Positions 1-11,464 of a stretch of 64,000 bases of DNA are shown here, piece after piece. This DNA is from Sparassis latifolia (lineage: Eukaryota > Basidiomycota > Agaricomycetes > Polyporales > Sparassidaceae). The stretch covers positions 5,208,001 through 5,272,000 of the forward strand of contig CM031561.1 in assembly GCA_018466975.1 (NCBI GenBank). Direction: 5' to 3'. The number at the start of each line of letters is the position of its first letter. Positions within the stretch are counted from its first letter, which is position 1. The position numbers and the translations under genes were made by a program. The notes beneath the pieces are model-generated. The model was not told the origin of the DNA. It was given only the letters and a program-made list of their open reading frames with translations, and ran no database searches.

Positions 1-91
1 TCATCATCGGCCACAAAAAGCGCAAGACTCTCGACGCCATCGCCGAGGAGCTCAGCGAGGCTGTCGTAGAAGAGGCCTTCTGGCTGGATGA

Positions 92-1085
92 TCGCAACGC
101 CAACGCAGGAAAAGCCAGCTCGAGCCCAAGTCGCTGCCCCGCACCCGTACGCGCTCACGGACGCGCTCGCCGTCCTCGTCGCCCCCGCCTGCCGCGCACC
201 TCCTGCGCCGTGGCCACACCGGCCTCATATCGCCCCCGCCGTCGCGCCGCCAGCGCACCCGCGTCGGACGACGTCCTGTCACGCCCAGGCCCCGCGCGAG
301 CACCAGCGGGAAGCCGAGCCTCTTCCCCAAGCGCGATTCGCCGGACAACCCCTTCCTGGCTGACACGCCGGATGACTCTCCTACGACACCCGTGCGCGAG
401 ACGGACGCTGGCGCCACGCCGCACACACCCGTGAAACAAGTCGAGAAGCCGACGCTCACTTGGGTCTTGTGCGTGCTCTTCGTCCTTTGAAATCTCCTCG
501 TGTCCTTGCTTATCCTGACGTATTTACAGCCGGGGCAAGAAAGTGGAGCTTGCGAATCCGCACTTCCATGGCACAGCCGAGGATGACGAGGACGACGAGG
601 AGACCGCCAAGCACTGTCTCCTGCCGGAGGGCCATCCGGATTATAGCCCGCCTCCAACGTACGCGCCCAAGCTTCTCTTCCCCGAGGCGCACAGGCATAC
701 CCGGCGGCGAGCACCAAAGGCACCTGTGCCCACCACGGAAAAGGCTTCCATACCCATGGAGGCCAAGGCTACCTCAAAGATGAAGGCCAAGGCCAAGGCG
801 GAGCCTGCAGAAGTTTCACCTTCTGACGCAGATCCAAGCGACGACGAACACGATGATGAGGCAGTCGAGGAGTTGGTGGCGTCAGCGGTAACAGAAGCGG
901 CGGTACAGGCAGCAATGGAGGAGCGCCTTGCGAAACGCATCGATGCTGCTACCGCGGCCGCGACGAGGACGAGGACACGCTCCCAAGGCGCGCCACGCCT
1001 CCCCGAGGTGAAAGACAGCGACATTCCTCGCCGTGCGATGGGCCCCGCCAGGGCGCCCAAGCCGGTCAAGAGCGTGGGGAGCTAA
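92..1085 (+). CDS. Hypothetical protein, 3' part of gene (two exons visible)
   Basis: I do not recognise this gene. The readable frame runs 92-468, then an intron at 469-529 (GT...TTTACAG, with a CTGAC branch-like motif), then 530-1085 ending in TAA. Joining the exons gives a smooth reading TWV-FRGKKVELANPHFHG. The N-terminal part is Arg/Ser/Pro-rich and looks disordered. After the intron comes an acidic stretch (EDDEDDEE), then a Pro-rich segment, then Lys/Ala-rich and Glu/Asp-rich low complexity. Bases 3-120 in another frame (IIGHKKRKTLDAIAEELSEA) also look coding, so an upstream exon with an unplaced splice junction between about 60 and 130 is likely. The start lies outside the window. The gene converges on the minus-strand gene that follows. 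Confidence 0.55.
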
Positions 1086-1601
1086 GTCTGCGTTTGCTGA
1101 CGTTCTGGCAGGTGCAGATCCTTTCTAATTTAGTCGTCTTTTCCATCTTCGCCGTTTTCCCTGCTGGTTATTGTCGGACCATGCTGCGACACCTACATTC
1201 TACCCTCCGCACGTAGCTTGTATATACGTTTCGCGACATTTCGGTACGCATCATACTACTTACCGCTCACTGTCGCCCTGCGATACCTTATGTTGCTCTC
1301 CGTCACAGTTTGATGTGTCGATATGCCGTGCATCTTGTTTCTCTTCGTTACGATTGTTTCCTTCTGTTAATTGTCCATGCATTACACCCACGACTATGTA
1401 TGCATACAAGTACGCTTCAGATGTTGCAAATATACGTAGAACTCCATCCATGAATGAATAAAAGCCACGCACAGCGCGACGCCATATGTCGGACCCGCCG
1501 TTGCATCAATCCCAACCAGTATAGATGGGGTACATGAAGGTATCATAGGAGCATGGATGCCTACAGCCTAGTAGAAATAACATATTAAATCAGTCGTTAA
1601 A
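1086..1601. other. Convergent 3' flanks between two genes
   Basis: This stretch lies between the stop of the plus-strand gene and the stop of the minus-strand gene. It is more AT-rich and pyrimidine-rich than its neighbours. An AATAAA-like hexamer lies near 1457. No further gene is visible. Confidence 0.5.
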
Positions 1602-4600
1602 TCATGGTCGCCACGCAGGTCTCTCCTTCTCCACTCCCAACCCTTCTGCGACGCTCTGCACGCGCCTCAGCGAACTCCTCGATGGCACTCTCTCCATGCT
1701 CTGTTGCTCCTTCAAACACTCGAAGGTGCGGACCAGCTCCTTCACACTCCCTGCACTGCCTCTGCGGTCACTGGACATCGAAAGCGACAGAACAGGCTGC
1801 GGCGTGGGTGGCGACGGTGGGCGCAGCTGAACGAGTCGCTGGGGTCGCTGGGTAAACCGTGGGATCATGGACGGCTTGGGCGGGAGCGGCACTGGGTGTA
1901 AGTGTACCAGCTCTTTCGGATGAGCAGGCTTCGACATCGGTTTGGGCGCAGGCGTTGAGATCGGTGGCCGAGGCTTCTGGAAGAGCTCTGCCGGAGGGAT
2001 AGGAAGGCCAGGGTGCGCTGGCTGCACCCTCCGTGCCTTCTTAGGTGGCGCAGATCGAGTGACAGAGGGAAGATACGAGAATAACAGTCCTTTCATTCTT
2101 GTCGCGATAGAAGGGTTTGCTGGTTTCGCCGGTGAAGTAGTGGACGTGACTGTTATAGCAGTCGTCTGAGGGTGATCAGGAGCGGAGAGGCTGTCAGCGT
2201 AATCGGGAGACGACACGGTCTCTCTAGCGATGGCTTTAGCCTCTCCCATAAGGCGTGAGTAGTTGGGCTGCGCCTCAGACACGGGAGTGCTCGGTTCATC
2301 GTCAGTGATATCAAATCGCAAGGCAGATAGTCGAACAGCCGACTTGGGGATCGAGTGGGAAAAGCGACGATGGTCCGCAGCAGCACTGCTGGCCCTCGAG
2401 GACATTAGTGAAGAATAACCGCTTGGAGTTGGCGGTGCGAAGTTCCCGGAAAGTTGTTTTCTCCGAAGGGCTCGCGCTCGCTTCAATATGTCATCCCTGG
2501 TCCAATTCGTGTCACATACTTGTTGAAAAGATCTATCGGAGAGCTTACCTATTCCAACTAAGTTGTTCGTCGGTTAAACCGATAGGGCGAACCTGCCCCA
2601 TAAACCGATCAACAACATCATCAAGGTCGATGTCATCGACCTCCGCAAGAACGTTGTGTCCAAGCCCTCGACGAGCACCGATAGCCAATCGCTCATCTGT
2701 GAAGAAGGTATCCAGTGTCCTCCAATGCAGTTTACCCCAAGCTTGAGGGAGCGCATTGACCTCCCTTGAGATCTCTGAAAAGGTCGCGGTCGGGGTGTGG
2801 AGGCTCGTCGAATTCACGGGCGTCTCGAATGATTTGTTCTCAATCGCCACCCTCCGAGGTGTCTGACTGCGTTCCAGAGTAACCTCAGCTTCCTTTAACA
2901 GTTGAGGCAGAGTGACCAACGGGCTGCCAGGTATATACACCTTGTCCCCGACAAGACCTCCGAGTGTATGCCGCCTGTGCACAGAAGGGGAGCGTTTAGA
3001 TATCCCGGATTCTGAAAGCGTCTTTCGCCGAGCGTCACGAACGGCGATGTCAACGCTCTGTTGGGAATGCCTCCGTCTCGATAGCTGCGATTGCGAAACA
3101 CAATCATAATCATGCTGCAGGCAATGGCAGATCCGTTCAGCATTGCAGCACAAAACGAACGCTGAAGGAAGACATGTCCTACCATCTTCAAGATCGCAGC
3201 AGCTCGAGCAGCCGCTCTGGGGTCGTCGCTGACGATCTTGACGACGTCCGCATCGATGTCTCCGTTTTGCTCGGGTGGAACCTCGCCGAAAAGAGCTTCC
3301 TCTTTCTCCATCACAGATCGGTCATCAGGGAGCTCTATTGTGTGAACCTGAGGCGACGGTCTTTCCAATTCCACCACCGACGGTGAGAAAGAGGAATCAT
3401 CCTCGTCAAATTCATGCTGTTTATTATCATCGTCGCTGTCGGCCTCGGGTTCTCGAGAAAGTTCACGATCGACAACTGCTTCTTCAAGCTGGTCGTCATT
3501 AGCTATACCCTCGTCGCGAGCCTGGTCCGTCTGCACAATTTCCCGCTGTTCCTGAGCGTCGTCCGTTAAGTCCGAGATCGAGTCAACATGCATGTCTTCG
3601 AGGACATCGTCTGGCTGCGATTGGTCATCCTTGTTCATGTTTCGCTCCCACGTAGGGTTCTCCAAGGGAGGCGTCTGTAGAGGTGTTTTGGACATATTCT
3701 CATCCGTCCACGGTAAATCTAGAAGGGCGTCATCTTCGAGGCTATAGTCCTCAATAGGGATGTCCTGATCGACATCTCCCTCGTACTCCGGACGGTCAAC
3801 AGCTCTTGATTTCGTAGGACTTGGGTGTGGTTCATCCATCAGAGCTGACTCCGGCTCAGCATCTCCAGCAGGAATTTCCAACACAGGAAAACCCTCGTCC
3901 ATCTCTTCATCAACCGTCTCCGGCACAGGACGACTTGCTAGCTCCGCGGAGGGCTGCTGGGGGAATCGAGCCATGAGCTCGGAGGGGCCGTTCTCGTTGA
4001 CACCATCAAGCTCGTCCCCAAAGTCGATCTGGCTGTTCAATCTTGGGAATGGACTGACAGGATGACCCCACGCGTCCATACGATCTCTTGTGCAGCTGCT
4101 GGGAGGATCTGCCTTTGTAGGCACCGTGAGCACCTTGTACTTACCAGTGTACTCCCCTGCGTGGTCAAAGTCGGCGCTCCCGTCGTCGCTATCGCTCCAG
4201 GCGTCGCCGCTAGCCTCAAGCAACATGTCGTCGAACCTGAAGATGGGCTCTATGACGTCGTCATTGGCGAAGTCGGACGTATCCATTTGATCTCTGAGCC
4301 GCAAGTCGATGAGCTCTGGTCCCTGCACGGCAAGAATGGGCGAACTGGACGCCATCGAAGGCGCCTCACGGGAGTGTGTATACGCATGACTGCGGCGAGA
4401 CTTGGTACGAGGAGGACCGGTCAACAGGAGCGGATCTTCAGTTGGCGATGCTGGAGGAAGCGGTAAGCTGAGATCAATTTCGGGGAGCTCCTTCTTGATT
4501 GTCAGCACCAATTTCCCTGGTGACTTGGTCTTGTTGGAGGTCCTGCGCTTGCTAGATCTTGACATACGTGCGGAATGGGGAGCGGTTGGTGAGGTGTACA

Positions 4601-5473
4601 AGACCTCGCGTGGGGGAGTGAACCTGTCTAACGGTGGCTCATATCGTGGAAGGGGAGTGGAAGAACGGTGACGAGCAGAAAGAGTCTCGCGCGAATGAAA
4701 GAGCAAAGGAGGGATATAATCGGCGTGTGGATTGGCGGCGTGTGGCGAAAGAAGGAGCGCCCGTTTGGATGGTGAGAAAGACGACCCGCGACTTGAAGAC
4801 TTGGTAGGCGTTGTGGGCTGAGCAGTAGATGCCCCAGCATGATACCGAGGAGAAGAGTTCCGTGATGAGACATCTGCGGTGTGTTTCGACTGTTTACGCG
4901 GCTTGGGGTTCGGTGTAGCCTCCGGACCCGCAGGGGCAGATCCTGGATCAGAGTTGCTTAACGACTCCGGTTCAAAATGGACTATACACTGAGAGTATGG
5001 GGACGCGCGCTTGCGCTTGGCGGCAAACGATTTCTTCGAACTTGAAAGCTCCGAGGTATCTGCAAGAAGCGAAGGCGTGAATGGAATTTGATCGATGGGT
5101 ACGCTTGTAGATTTGGCGCGGGGAGCCTTGATTGTCATCGTGAGCTCTACAAAATTGCATAATTGTCTGAGACACTGACAGAAGATCGACTTCCAGCTCT
5201 CAGCATACTCTCGGGCGGGGGACTGATGAGCATCCTGGCGGCGTCAACATCACCTTCGATCTGGGACGTTGGTGGAGTCAAAAGACCAGAATCAAAGGTA
5301 GACTTCTCGCCCGTATCTTCATTAGCCCGAGCTACCAACACGAGTGAACTAGCGTGTTTGTGCCGCGTGGACTTGGCGTAGCGTCTGGTCGGACGCAGGA
5401 GGTCCTCAAGGTCGGGAAGAGGTGCATTGTGAGTATCTCTGTCGGATGTCATGGTAGGCGGGACATTCTCCAT
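1602..5473 (-). CDS. Large disordered Ser/Thr-Pro-rich hypothetical protein, 1229 aa, 4 exons
   Basis: Exons in transcription order are 5473-5209, 5146-3183, 3114-2549 and 2496-1602. Introns of 62, 68 and 52 nt have GTATGC/TTGTAG, GTAGGA/CTGCAG and GTAAGC/ACCAG ends. The joined frame is 3690 nt, divisible by three. The start is MENVPPTMTSD. Most of the protein is disordered, with many SP/TP dipeptides in the first 350 residues (KSPGK, PTSPTK-like contexts) and Lys/Arg-rich nuclear-type patches (AKRKRASP). An acidic middle part follows. The best candidate for a folded module is near residues 855-945: LPQAWGKLHWRTLD, then EVDDIDLDDVVDRFMGQV and ILKRARALRRKQ. Multiple SP/TP sites suggest a cyclin-dependent-kinase substrate in the nucleus, which is inference. 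Function unknown. Confidence 0.75.
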
Positions 5474-8400
5474 TACAAGACTATAAACAAAGCCGGGTAT
5501 TCAAGACCAGAAAATAGACGAGGTAAATATCGATGGAGTATAAGAACAATGGGAACTCGAACATGCGGGCGCTTTCCCATCACGTGACTAAGACGCATCT
5601 TGCTGTTCCGTCACGGTTCAGCTAATCCAAATCGTTTCATCGTTTCCTGGGACTCCAGCCAATGCCGTGCTGATCGCACGCCCAAGTCTCTGGCCGTGCT
5701 AGAGTCATCCACTCGGACGTCCTCGCCGTTACGCGTCGAGTGGTACTTATCACTGGTAGTCTCCTGTGGGCAGACTGACACTATGGTTCAATCTTCGGGG
5801 CTGAGGATTAATCATCTGGTCACTCGAAAATAAGGTGTTCCGTGTAGCTCTTTTCGTCCGGAGACTGAGAGGCCAGCCGTAATACGGGGCCGGCTCTTGA
5901 ATCCCTACCTCGCACCGTCGACTGCCGTCGTCTTCTGCACAGATTTTCTCGAGTCGGACGATCAACTCCAGGTGTTGGCGACGGTGATCTACAAGTGCGG
6001 CGTGCACTCAAGCTCTGAATGTCCGGTCGCCCACCCTTGACGATGTGCGTTTAAATGTCAGTCGTGTGTATGTTCATATCCCTTCGCGGCTCTTGCGGTA
6101 TGGCACCAAGTCAAGTCGTGGAGTGCGCGCCGTCAGACGGAGTTGACGATCTGCAAATTCGCCCTTCCCCCTTGCAAGTGGACGTACTCCGGCGAAGGCG
6201 GTCTTCGGCCACCTGTCTTGCGCATAGGTCCCTTGCGCCAGAAACAATTTTCCAGCAGGCTCGCTGCCCCGTGTAGCAATATATGAAGCTGTATGCCGCG
6301 TTCCTCGAGCATCCACGATTTTTTCGTCAACAATTCAGAATGTGCCGCGAAACGCGCTGCTGGGAGATCTTGTGGATGCACTTGCCGACAGTACGCGATC
6401 TGTTTTTTCGTTGCGTTATCGTTGGTGCGCGAGAGTTCGCGTGCTTGATTTGCTGCTGCTTGTGTATTTCTTTATTATTCGTAGTGAACGGTTTCCTTCC
6501 CATTACACCGACTATCTGTGGATTAATTGGGGTTTTCGCGATGCTGCGCATCGTAGCGGTGATAGTACTAGTATTTCCTACTATCTCGCTCCTAGGCATA
6601 TGTGCTCCTCCCGCATTTGTCTTCCGTAGGGTGAAATTGAGCGTGCGTGGGGTCGCGGCCTGTTCCCATTCGATATCATTTCATCCATTCTGCAATCTGA
6701 AACATTGGCTATATTCTTCAAGTTGTTCACCTGCGTCACGAACTTGAATATCACGCACTGTGGCTATAAGTTGCCACTGCAGAAACTCTCATTCCTGGCT
6801 GCCATACTATTCCCGGTGGTGTGCAGCATGGAGTCAGGGTTTTCCCTATTGCTCAATATTTCTTCAGTTGCCCTGAAGTGCATTGTATACTCTAGGTCCC
6901 TCTGGCGGTGGTATGACCGCTTGCACATACACCATCAGCAAAAGTGCACAATTGTTACAACGGATTACGACGATTGTAATACTCCGCGGTATGTGGTAAC
7001 AGATTAGAATGACATTGTAAACCTTCAGAATAATTGGGTTGTATTGCAACCTCTGTAATCGTTCCCGATGTATTGCAACCCTCAGTAACGTAGACAATTA
7101 ATTGCAATGGCATCACAATGTGCTACAATGCTATGTGAGGTTGTAAGGGCTTGTAAGGTTGGGCAAATTTTTGTCAAATTACAGGAGCAACTACGAAGGG
7201 AGACCCAAAAAAATGGTCGACTGGTAGGTACACGTACGATGTAAAGTCAGAGAGCAATCTATAGCGATCTACTAGGGTTCGGGTTCACCGTTCCTTCGAC
7301 GCACTCCGAGATGTGCATTGTCTTTTCTTCCCAGCTTGCAGGCCACCTTCGAGTCTCTACTATGTTTACTGCGAGTTCTGTCGCTGTATAGATCCACCGG
7401 GAATACATTAATACTATAGGGTCTTGAGGCATCCAGTGCTCCATGTCAAGCTTCTCAATATTGCCGGTAATTATCTTTCCCAGGCTACCTAGCTACAGTC
7501 TTATACCGGTCCTTCGGCCACCCAAATCTTGCCCGCCTCTGTATGGTACATGCCTACACTTTCTCGTAGATCGGCAAGCACACAGACCTCAATACATACT
7601 CCTACCATAAGATTGCATGTATTTACAACCCAATCGCTGGAGCAAAACATGAAATCGCGGTGGATCAGTATAAAAAATCGTTATCAGTGCTTTCCTCACT
7701 CCTCCGGCCACATCACATCACGTTGATGAATTTCCTGATACAGATGAGATTATGGGCGCTCATTTCTATATCAGGATATATGTGATGTGACATCTCGCCG
7801 ATAAGAGCTCTGGAATGCTCACTCCCCAGGTCGAAGTTCCCTTCTCATCCTGGATAGCAGCGGATGGCTTCGGAAACATTGCCAAAACATTACAGCGTGC
7901 ATAAATATGCCTGGCATGAAATTTTTCGGATTTCTGCTGTGAACTAAACAATGTACAAGCACTTTTTTGCAAATTACACTCAAAATCGGTGTCTCCAAAC
8001 CGATCCAGAGGCCGTACAATTTCTACAAGCTTGGAGAAGATAGTTCTAGTATATTCAGATATAGTTTTAAAAAGTTGAAGTGGAAAAGGCGGCCAGGAAG
8101 CCAGAAAATGTGGGGTGGCTAAGGACCCATGGTGGCCGAAGGACCGGTATAAGACTGTAATGATCTACCGTACCAGTAGTGAAAATCCAAAGCCCTATTA
8201 GGCCCATAGTGATTCTTCCTGATTTGGAAGTAAAGGCAATGACGTAGCTTCTTTCTCTCATAACCCTGGCCCGGGCGTATATAACGGACGGTGAGTCCCA
8301 TCTGGCACCAAATACTCCTTCTTCCCTTCTCCTTGTATCCTCCCACCTTACTGATGGCTTCAAGGACAACGACAACGACAACAACACTGCAGAATTGGTT

Positions 8401-9536
8401 AACGCCAATGCTGCTCATGCTCCCGCCCATGTCTAACTTCTCCTCTCCTTCTATCGCACTCCAGAAGGATCCTTCTCCAGGATACTTCCTATGAGCCTCA
8501 TTTCCAAGACGACGTGCTCTTGCTCTTCCGCTCCTCACATGCCTATTAGAGTATAAGAAGTACCTCTCATTTGTTCACACTTGAGAGTAGAATCGGATCA
8601 CTTGCGTGAGTTCTCCGGTTCATTGAAGAGCCCAATGATGTTCTGGAAAATTTTCACAGTGTTGAATGTCGAATTAACCATTGTGCCCACTCCAATGCAT
8701 CTGAGAGTTCAGCCACGGTGCATGCTCTGGGGGGGCTCACATGCTCGCAGATCTAAGATTCCTGGGCAGGCGGGTTGCAGTATGCGCCCGGATGGCGGAT
8801 GGCAGGTGTTGAGTCTGCACGGTATCGTCTGCGTTGGTGTTGACCTCGAGAGCATCATGAAGTATAAGCATCGTGCAGATAATGATAGATACTCATAATA
8901 TCTCCCACAGTTTCTGGGCACCGCCTCGCCGCATATTGATGGTGCCCAAACTCGGTATATGCATCCTCCGAGTACATATTCATATCCATATCACGACGTG
9001 TCTAATGAATCATTTTATTATAGTCAGGTCCTTTGTGCCGACGCCAACGAGAATGAGCGTGCAAATTACCGCAATGGTCACAACGGTCTCGCAACTCTGA
9101 AAGAGCAACGTGCTGTGCACTACCGTCAGGCAGCCTCACGTTCATCATCACCATAGTCGGTAAGTATGCCAACATATGTATTATGCCATACAATGTCTTA
9201 CAGCCGTTCGTGCAGACTGCCGACCTCGTATCTCTCCGCGGTTGCTGCCCCTCTCCTGGACATTCTCATCGGCCATCAGCATTCACCTTCGCTCCCTCTC
9301 CTTGTCGTCGTTGCTCCTCCTCACTAACTGTGCTTTCTTGTTGTGTCTCGACTGCTCATGTCCTTCGTGCTTTCCCTCGGTCTCCGGATGCTCACTTCTT
9401 TTGCCCTCTTTGTGCCAGTGTGGTGTTTGGCTGTCGTGCTCCTTCTCGTCTTGCGCGCTGTGCTCCTGCTCTGTTCGGTATCATGGGATCATGTGGACTT
9501 CGTAGACACCAGAGACAGTGTGCAATATTGCATCTG
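5474..9536. other. Intergenic stretch without a supported gene
   Basis: Only short, overlapping open frames occur here, none with a recognisable domain or splice pattern. The first 500 bp are presumably the promoter of the minus-strand gene. From about 6,950 to 7,200 the sequence is rich in repeated TTGTAAT/ATTGCAA words. A TATA-like GTATATAA sits near 8,277 followed by a pyrimidine-rich tract and an ATG at 8,354, but the frame closes after about 45 codons. I see no gene. Confidence 0.5.
6936..6976 (+). repeat. Left member of a diverged inverted-repeat pair (CAGCAAAAGTGCAC)
   Basis: CAGCAAAAGTGCAC here is matched in inverse complement ending at 15132. Similarity continues loosely inward for about 40 bp (GTTAC, CGG, ATT(G/A)TAAT). 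The pair encloses the first Copia element. AT flanks both outer ends. It could be the termini of a decayed 8.2-kb DNA transposon or two solo copies of a short element. Confidence 0.35.
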
Positions 9537-9541
9537 CGGAC

Positions 9542-9870
9542 TGTTGAAGTACATACATTACGACACGGGCAGAGTAGTACGGTATTTACGCCACCACGTT
9601 ACTTATGTAATCACGTAGGTAGTACTGGCAGACGTTCGGACGATGCACCTCAGTCACTCATTTGCTATCGCACGAGACTGAGGTGAATACTTTCTTTACC
9701 TACCTTTTATCTCCTTACTGACCTGTAGTAGCTGTGCTTGGTCCCGCTCTAGGTTAGTATTAATATAGTCACTCGTTTGCTATCACACGAGACTGAGCTG
9801 TGCTTGGTCCCGCTCTAGATCCGTCAGACATCCCCTGGACGCCTTCCCCCCTCGCTGCGTACTCGCAATA
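9542..9870 (+). repeat. 5' LTR of Copia element 1
   Basis: Begins TGTTGAAG and ends CTCGCAATA, so it lacks the usual terminal CA. It contains internal direct repeats: a CACTC(A/G)TTTGCTATC block and an AGCTGTGCTTGGTCCCGCTC block each occur twice. It differs from the 3' LTR at 9560, 9605, 9630, 9660, 9785 and 9856. Confidence 0.93.
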
Positions 9871-9882
9871 GGTTATGAGCCC
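9871..9882 (+). promoter_or_regulatory. Primer binding site, half-tRNA type
   Basis: GGTTATGAGCCC follows the 5' LTR directly. It is complementary to the anticodon stem-loop of initiator tRNA-Met (GGGCTCATAACC), not to a tRNA 3' end. Internally cleaved initiator tRNA primes Drosophila copia and yeast Ty5 in this way. Confidence 0.7.
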
Positions 9883-9988
9883 CAGCTCCAACTGAATCTG
9901 ACAGCATCGGAAATATCGAGAACTCAATCGCTCGTCATCACCTTCCTTTCCCACAACCTGCTTCTCTCCTTCACACCCCTGTCGAACC

Positions 9989-11458
9989 ATGTCTCTATAC
10001 CCGCCGATATCTCAGGCCAGCTCCAAAGCTGAGTCGAAGCGCCTCTACGATGTCCCGTTCCTCGAAAGCAATGGCGGAAACTTCCAGACGTGGAAGTACC
10101 GCACGACTACCATCCTCCGGTTGCGTGGTCTCTATTCGCTCATCGACAGCACCGAAGCCGACCCCGAAACAGCAGATACTATGAAGAAGGCGGAGTGGGA
10201 TGTCCGGAACAATGAGGCGCTCGCGCAGATCACGTTGACGCTCAAGGACGAGCCGCTCAACGGTGTGATGTACTCGATGATGGCACAGGATGCTTGGGAG
10301 AAGTTGAACAGGCGTTACGAGGGCAGAGGCAAGCAAACCTTAGCCTATCTCATCAGCGACCTTTTCCGCAGCACACTTAGTGACGAGTCGCCGCTAGAGC
10401 CGCAGCTCAACACGATGCAGCAGAAGGCCCACATCCTCGAGACGCTCGGGCTAATGCTAAATGACACGCTCATCGCCATCGCTATGGCTATCTCCCTTCC
10501 TCCATCCTATTCAACCCTTCGCACTATCCTCATGGCCTCTGACTCGAAACTCACAGTTGAGAAGGTCGTCAATGAGGTCCTTAGCGAGGAGAAGCGACGT
10601 GGCGAGACGACCGCAGCATCTGCGCTCATTGCAAAGCATGCTGATACCAAGTCGAAGTCGAAGGGGAAGGACAAGGACAAGAAGAAAAAGGGCAAGTGCA
10701 CTTTCTGTGGCTACACTGGTCACACGAAGGACGAGTGTCAGAAGTTCAAGGCGAGCCAGGTGGAGGGCGCCACAGCGAAGGGCGACAAGAAAGCTGAGAA
10801 GGCTGCTGATGCAAAGGAATCTGCGAAGATCGCCAGTGTCGGTGAGGCTGACTCCGAGATGCTCCGCCTCTTCATTGCTGAGGAGTTGGCACGTGGTGAT
10901 GAGCTCCACTGCTGGATTGTTGATTCAGGAGCTTCCTTCCACATGATATCTCACCGCGAGTGGTTCATAAACTACCGTGCCCTCACTACGCCCAAGCGTG
11001 TTTACCTCGGAGATGAGCACTTTATCCTCGCCGTTGGTATCGGTCAGGTCACACTCCGTGCAGCAGTCGACCATGGCTCAACAAACACTGGCATTGTGCA
11101 GGAAGTTCTCCATGTCCCAGATCTCAATGGCAACCTGCTCTCTGTCTCGCAGTTTGACCGCAACAGCTACGATGTTAGGTTCACTGATGGTACGTGTCGC
11201 ATCAGCAATGCCCAGGGCCGACTTAGCGCCATTGGGTACATGCGGAGAAATCTCTATGTTCTCGACGTGACCACACAGCTCCCCGAGCGTACTTACATCC
11301 TGCAGGCAGAAGATCTCCCTCTCTCTTATGATGACTCCATGGATGATCCCCCACTCCACGCTTTTGTTGCTAAGGAGACAACATCCAGTGCGAGTGCTCA
11401 GGTCTGGCATCGCCACCTTGGTCACATCTCCGTAGACTCTGTGCTGAAGATGGTGTGA
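9989..11458 (+). CDS. Copia Gag-protease region, ends at an in-frame TGA
   Basis: The 489-codon frame starts at MSLYPPISQASSK. It has a Gag domain of the UBN2/Retrotran_gag type (FLESNGGNFQTWKYR), a lysine-rich linker, and a CCHC zinc knuckle CTFCGYTGHTKDEC at residues 237-250. The aspartic protease active site is DSGASFH at residue 312. The GAG-pre-integrase motif HRHLGHIS is near residue 475. The frame stops at TGA 11456-11458, six bases before the next ATG in the same frame. Copia elements normally encode one continuous polyprotein, so the stop is either a mutation or a readthrough point. It could also act to raise the Gag:Pol ratio, but nothing in the sequence shows this. Confidence 0.88.
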   Translation: MSLYPPISQASSKAESKRLYDVPFLESNGGNFQTWKYRTTTILRLRGLYSLIDSTEADPETADTMKKAEWDVRNNEALAQITLTLKDEPLNGVMYSMMAQDAWEKLNRRYEGRGKQTLAYLISDLFRSTLSDESPLEPQLNTMQQKAHILETLGLMLNDTLIAIAMAISLPPSYSTLRTILMASDSKLTVEKVVNEVLSEEKRRGETTAASALIAKHADTKSKSKGKDKDKKKKGKCTFCGYTGHTKDECQKFKASQVEGATAKGDKKAEKAADAKESAKIASVGEADSEMLRLFIAEELARGDELHCWIVDSGASFHMISHREWFINYRALTTPKRVYLGDEHFILAVGIGQVTLRAAVDHGSTNTGIVQEVLHVPDLNGNLLSVSQFDRNSYDVRFTDGTCRISNAQGRLSAIGYMRRNLYVLDVTTQLPERTYILQAEDLPLSYDDSMDDPPLHAFVAKETTSSASAQVWHRHLGHISVDSVLKMV

Positions 11459-11464
11459 AAGGGA

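Noticed and set aside
6283..6747. Plus-strand frame of 154 codons with hydrophobic segments
   Set aside because: Cys- and Phe-rich composition of a chance frame in T-rich DNA; no relatives recalled and no gene context.
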